In this document: positions 5,582-8,268 of the stretch, piece by piece
How the letters are laid out: every line of letters starts with the position of its first letter
Position numbering within the stretch: the stretch's first letter is position 1
Assembly: GCA_903912435.1 (NCBI GenBank)
Contig: CAIWHI010000094.1
Location: 1-8,268 of the forward strand
Direction: 5' to 3'
Source of the DNA: an uncultured Bacteroidota bacterium
GTDB lineage: Bacteria; Bacteroidota; Bacteroidia; Chitinophagales; Chitinophagaceae
DNA: 8,268 bases
The notes under the pieces: model-generated
The model's input: only the letters and a program-made list of their open reading frames with translations
Databases searched by the model: none
What the model was told of the DNA's origin: nothing
Position numbers and translations under genes: made by a program

Positions 5582-5682
5582 AATTGTTTGCTGAGTATAA
5601 AAGTAAGGTAAATTAGAGTAAAGTGATTTATGTTTATGAATGTTGTAAAAAATTTATCAATCATTCAATGGGTAAAACTAAT

Positions 5683-6675
5683 CTATGCCTTATTATTCAA
5701 ACAACCTTCTAATATCTCACCATAAAAATCCTGCAAACTCCTACCCGAAGCCCTTACCTGCTGCGGAACTATGCTATTTTCACTTTGCCCCGGCATAGTA
5801 TTTACCTCCAGGAAAAATAACTTATTGCTTGAAGCCTGCAAAATAAAGTCCATCCTCACTATGCCGCGGCAATTGAGGTGGCGGTAGATATACATGGCCT
5901 TAGATTCCAGTTGCTCCTTAAGGTTATTATCAATTTCTGCAGGGGTTATTTCATTAGTAATACCAGGGGTATACTTGGCTTCGTAATCGAAGAACTCATT
6001 CTTACTCACTATCTCAGTCGCAGGCAGGGCATATAAAATTCCTTTCGCCTTGTAGACACCAATAGTTAATTCGCGGCCTTCAATAAATTCCTCAATCAAT
6101 ACCTGATTATCTTCCCTGAATGCTTTTTCGATAGCTGGTAGTAATTCTTCCACTTTTTTCACCTTACTCACTCCCAGGCTACTGCCGCTTTCATTTGGCT
6201 TTACGAAAACTGGCAACCTTAATTCATCCAATACTACGCCCATTGAATAAGGCTCGCCCTTAATGAGGTGTACCGAATTAGCTATATTCACCACATTGAA
6301 AGCCTTTACTACCTTATTGCAATAGCTTTTATTGAAAGTAAGTGCTGATACAATAGAATTGCATGAGGTGTAAGGAATATCCAGCATGTCGAAATAGCCC
6401 TGTATACGGCCATCTTCACCCGGAGTGCCATGTATGGCAATAAATACACAGTCGAACTTTACTTTATGACCCTCAATGGTTAATGAAAAATCATTTTTGT
6501 CCACAAAGATTTTCTCATCCTTATGTTCGTGGTACCACTCGTCTTTTACAATGATTATTTTGTAAACGTTGTATAAATCACTATTCAGGTTTTTCTCAAT
6601 AGTAATAGCTGTCTGGATAGAAATTACGAACTCGCCGGAATAGCCGCCTGCAACAAGTGCAATGTTTTTCTTCAT
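5683..6675 (-). CDS. ddl: D-alanine--D-alanine ligase
   Basis: This cytoplasmic ATP-grasp enzyme joins two D-Ala with ATP to make the dipeptide end of the peptidoglycan precursor. The 330-residue product is full length. Visible motifs in order are GGYSGE (10-15, Glu15 matching the catalytic Glu15 of E. coli DdlB), HGTPGEDGRIQG (82-93), KPNESGSSLGVSKV (159-172, ATP grasp), EEFIEGRELT (195-204), the omega loop FFDYEAKY (228-235), RMDF (274-277, metal-binding Asp276) and EVNTMPGQSENS (290-301, Glu290 and Asn292 for magnesium, Ser301 matching DdlB Ser281). The intact YEAKY supports D-Ala rather than D-lactate as second substrate; residue matching was by eye. It has its own TAnnTTTG promoter and probably leads an operon with the PASTA and T9SS genes. 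Confidence 0.97.
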   Translation of the reverse strand: MKKNIALVAGGYSGEFVISIQTAITIEKNLNSDLYNVYKIIIVKDEWYHEHKDEKIFVDKNDFSLTIEGHKVKFDCVFIAIHGTPGEDGRIQGYFDMLDIPYTSCNSIVSALTFNKSYCNKVVKAFNVVNIANSVHLIKGEPYSMGVVLDELRLPVFVKPNESGSSLGVSKVKKVEELLPAIEKAFREDNQVLIEEFIEGRELTIGVYKAKGILYALPATEIVSKNEFFDYEAKYTPGITNEITPAEIDNNLKEQLESKAMYIYRHLNCRGIVRMDFILQASSNKLFFLEVNTMPGQSENSIVPQQVRASGRSLQDFYGEILEGCLNNKA

Positions 6676-6703
6676 GCTGTGTGGATGAAAATATTAATAC
6701 TCT

Positions 6704-6734
6704 CAAAGGTAAGGAATTACGGCCTATGTCAAAA
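6704..6734 (-). promoter_or_regulatory. Bacteroidota-type promoter for ddl
   Basis: On the minus strand TTTTG (6734-6730), 18 bases, then TACCTTTG (6711-6704), an exact TAnnTTTG match. A start near 6698 gives a leader of about 23 bases. The -33 element overlaps a small palindrome TCAAAAATTTTTGA-like sequence (6729-6741). The box lies in the 114-base gap after the Ig-repeat gene, which has no clear terminator. Confidence 0.55.
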
Positions 6735-6789
6735 TTTTTGAGTGATTTTGGACTTTCTTTAGCATTAAAGTTCACGCAGCATATTATTA

Positions 6790-8268
6790 TTACTCCTTAA
6801 TAACCTTCTGTGTCAATAACCAACCACCTTCCTCATCATAAAGTGCTATCAGGTAAGTACCTGATGGAAGTAGAGACATGTCAATCTGCTTTGCGGAAGG
6901 ATATTCAAGCAATTGTTTACCATCTATGCCTGATACCTGGATATGCAGGTTAGAGTTATAGTTAATAAAAATTTTGCCTGTTGTAGGATTAGGGTAAATA
7001 ATTGGTAGGTTCTTGGTAATTACATCATTGGTACCCAGGATTATGGTATCTAGCCTATAGATGGTAGCTTGAGATAGGCAATTGTTAGTATCCCTAACTA
7101 TTACACTGTAATCAGCCTTTACGGTAGGCATTATCCTCCATGAATTAGCCCCTGATATCGGAACCAGTGATTTATACCATTGGTAAGAAGAGTAATAGGT
7201 GGCTGTCATTAAGTAACCACCACCATAGGTAATAACAGGATTTGGCAATGGGTTTACTTTTACGGAAACTGGTAGGGTAGTCTGGTTACAACCAGCTACT
7301 GAAATATGACAAGTATAGGAGCCAGTTACATCGGCATTATAAGTGCTTGAGGTAGCACCAGATATATTAACCCCATTTAGCAACCATTGGTAGGTAATAC
7401 CCGTGGTAGAAGCTGAAATACCCAAGGATAAATTAACATAACTGCCCCAACAAATATTAAGCCCTGTATGAATTATCTGAGCAATGCCAATTACTGAAAC
7501 AATGGCAGGAGTAAAGTAGGAATTACTTGAACAACCCGCGGCAGATGTAACACTTACGTAATAGTAGCCAGCGCTGTTAGTAGTATAAGATGAATTGGTA
7601 GCACCAGGTATAGCGATGGCTGTAGATATTGTGGGGCCAGAATACCATTGATAGGTATTGCCTGCAACTAATACTGTATTCAATGTTACATTATTGCCTA
7701 CACAGAAAGTGGTAGGGCCAGAGGCGGTGATGGTTGATACAGGCAGTGGCAACACATTTACAATAAATAAACCAGATGCCGATGTATCTGAACAACCAAG
7801 GCCATTGGTTACCTTAACCCTATAATTATGAAGACCTACAGTTGTTGCCACATAGGTAATATTAGTTGCACCTGGAATAATTGTAGTGCCATCAAGCCAT
7901 TGGTAAGTGCAACCTGCTACAGTTCCAGCTGTTAAAACAACACTGTTGAGGAAGCAGAAAGTTAAAGGCCCTGATGCGGTTACTGTAGCTGTGGGTGCTG
8001 CTTGTATAGTAACTGATACGTTAGCAGAAGTATCTTTGCATCCACCAGCGGTAGTTATTTCTACCTTGTAATTCCCTGTAGCAGTTACGGTATATGTTCT
8101 ACTATTAGCTCCTGGAATAATACCCCCTGCATCAAGCCATTGGTAGGTTAATCCCGGTAAAAAATTAGCTGTTAAAACCTGAGTAGCCGGGGAGCATAAA
8201 GTAATAGGACCAGCTGGGAATACAGTAGCAACTGGTGGGGCGGTAATGCCTACTGAAACACCTGTAGT
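6790..8268 (-). CDS. Ig-like repeat surface protein with T9SS sorting domain (C-terminal part)
   Basis: The frame is open from the window edge to the stop at 6790, giving 492 residues; the N-terminus and signal peptide lie beyond 8268. A GTG at 7851 is internal (a Val in TYVATT), not a start, because the same domain pattern continues above it. The protein consists of about five Ig-like units of 60-88 residues (about 17-96, 97-178, 179-266, 267-345 and 346-405 of the visible part). Units share a Cys after a GP.TFC-like strand, TYQW, an IPGA turn and a second Cys near GC; the paired Cys may form disulfides. The fifth unit lacks the first Cys and is degenerate. The end (about 422-492) is a T9SS type A sorting domain (YPNPTTGKIFINY, LPSGTYLIAL, QKVIKE). 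The product is probably a surface or secreted adhesin-like protein; the ligand cannot be inferred. Confidence 0.93.
   Translation of the reverse strand, partial: TTGVSVGITAPPVATVFPAGPITLCSPATQVLTANFLPGLTYQWLDAGGIIPGANSRTYTVTATGNYKVEITTAGGCKDTSANVSVTIQAAPTATVTASGPLTFCFLNSVVLTAGTVAGCTYQWLDGTTIIPGATNITYVATTVGLHNYRVKVTNGLGCSDTSASGLFIVNVLPLPVSTITASGPTTFCVGNNVTLNTVLVAGNTYQWYSGPTISTAIAIPGATNSSYTTNSAGYYYVSVTSAAGCSSNSYFTPAIVSVIGIAQIIHTGLNICWGSYVNLSLGISASTTGITYQWLLNGVNISGATSSTYNADVTGSYTCHISVAGCNQTTLPVSVKVNPLPNPVITYGGGYLMTATYYSSYQWYKSLVPISGANSWRIMPTVKADYSVIVRDTNNCLSQATIYRLDTIILGTNDVITKNLPIIYPNPTTGKIFINYNSNLHIQVSGIDGKQLLEYPSAKQIDMSLLPSGTYLIALYDEEGGWLLTQKVIKE
7871..8180 (-). repeat. 240-base in-frame duplication within Ig-like repeats
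   Basis: CCTGGAATAA at 7871 and 8111, ATCAAGCCATTGGTA at 7891 and 8131, and GTTAAAAC at 7931 and 8171 all recur at exactly 240 bases, equal to 80 codons. The first two Ig-like units of the visible part are therefore similar at DNA level as well as protein level, indicating a more recent duplication than the units nearer the C-terminus. Confidence 0.75.

Noticed and set aside
6729..6741. Palindrome TCAAAATTTTTGA as terminator of the Ig-repeat gene
   Set aside because: The stem is about six A/T-rich pairs with almost no loop, and it overlaps the ddl promoter; too weak to call.
7849..7851. GTG at 7851 as the start of the Ig-repeat gene
   Set aside because: The frame stays open to the window edge, and upstream codons encode further Ig-like units with the same TYQW and IPGA motifs.

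Overview
The window looks like chromosomal DNA from a Bacteroidota bacterium, most likely near the Chitinophagaceae/Sphingobacteriales. Three things support this. Promoter-like sites match the Bacteroidota -33 TTG / -7 TAnnTTTG pattern. Start codons lack Shine-Dalgarno sequences. Two secreted proteins end in type IX secretion (T9SS) sorting domains. The family-level placement rests on remembered similarity of the 187-residue protein and is an inference.

Layout, left to right. Positions 1-26 hold the 5' end of a tRNA gene on the minus strand, probably initiator tRNA-Met. A divergent promoter region follows. The plus strand then carries a long, apparently structured leader (about 164-299) and the ribosomal protein operon rpsF-rpsR-rplI (320-1413), closed by a strong hairpin terminator (1435-1488). 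Every gene after that is on the minus strand. Reading right to left in the direction of transcription, these are: a truncated T9SS-exported protein built of Ig-like repeats (6790 to beyond 8268); D-alanine--D-alanine ligase ddl (5683-6675); a membrane-anchored triple-PASTA protein (4739-5581); a 627-residue T9SS-exported protein whose GTG start overlaps the PASTA stop codon by one base (2856-4739); a single-domain rhodanese (2443-2748); and a 187-residue cytoplasmic protein of unknown function (1499-2062), which converges on rplI.

The only gene-free stretch above 300 bases is 2063-2442. It holds A-rich TTCAAAAGT-type repeats, including an imperfect 45/47-base tandem duplication. It also holds a GC-rich hairpin of a kind scattered in Bacteroidota genomes and a 13-bp hairpin downstream of the rhodanese gene. 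The repeats contain copies of the -7 promoter motif and probably supply the promoter of the 187-residue gene.

Functional picture. rpsF-rpsR-rplI is core translation machinery, probably autoregulated through its leader. ddl, the PASTA gene and the T9SS gene form a plausible cell-envelope unit: Ddl makes the D-Ala-D-Ala dipeptide of peptidoglycan precursors, PASTA domains in other proteins bind peptidoglycan, and the third product is exported to the surface. The window is mostly conserved housekeeping DNA. I found no defence system, CRISPR array, transposase or prophage. The most interesting items are the candidate rpsF leader structure, the kinase-less PASTA protein coupled to a T9SS protein, the lineage-restricted 187-residue protein, and promoter motifs lying inside repeats.
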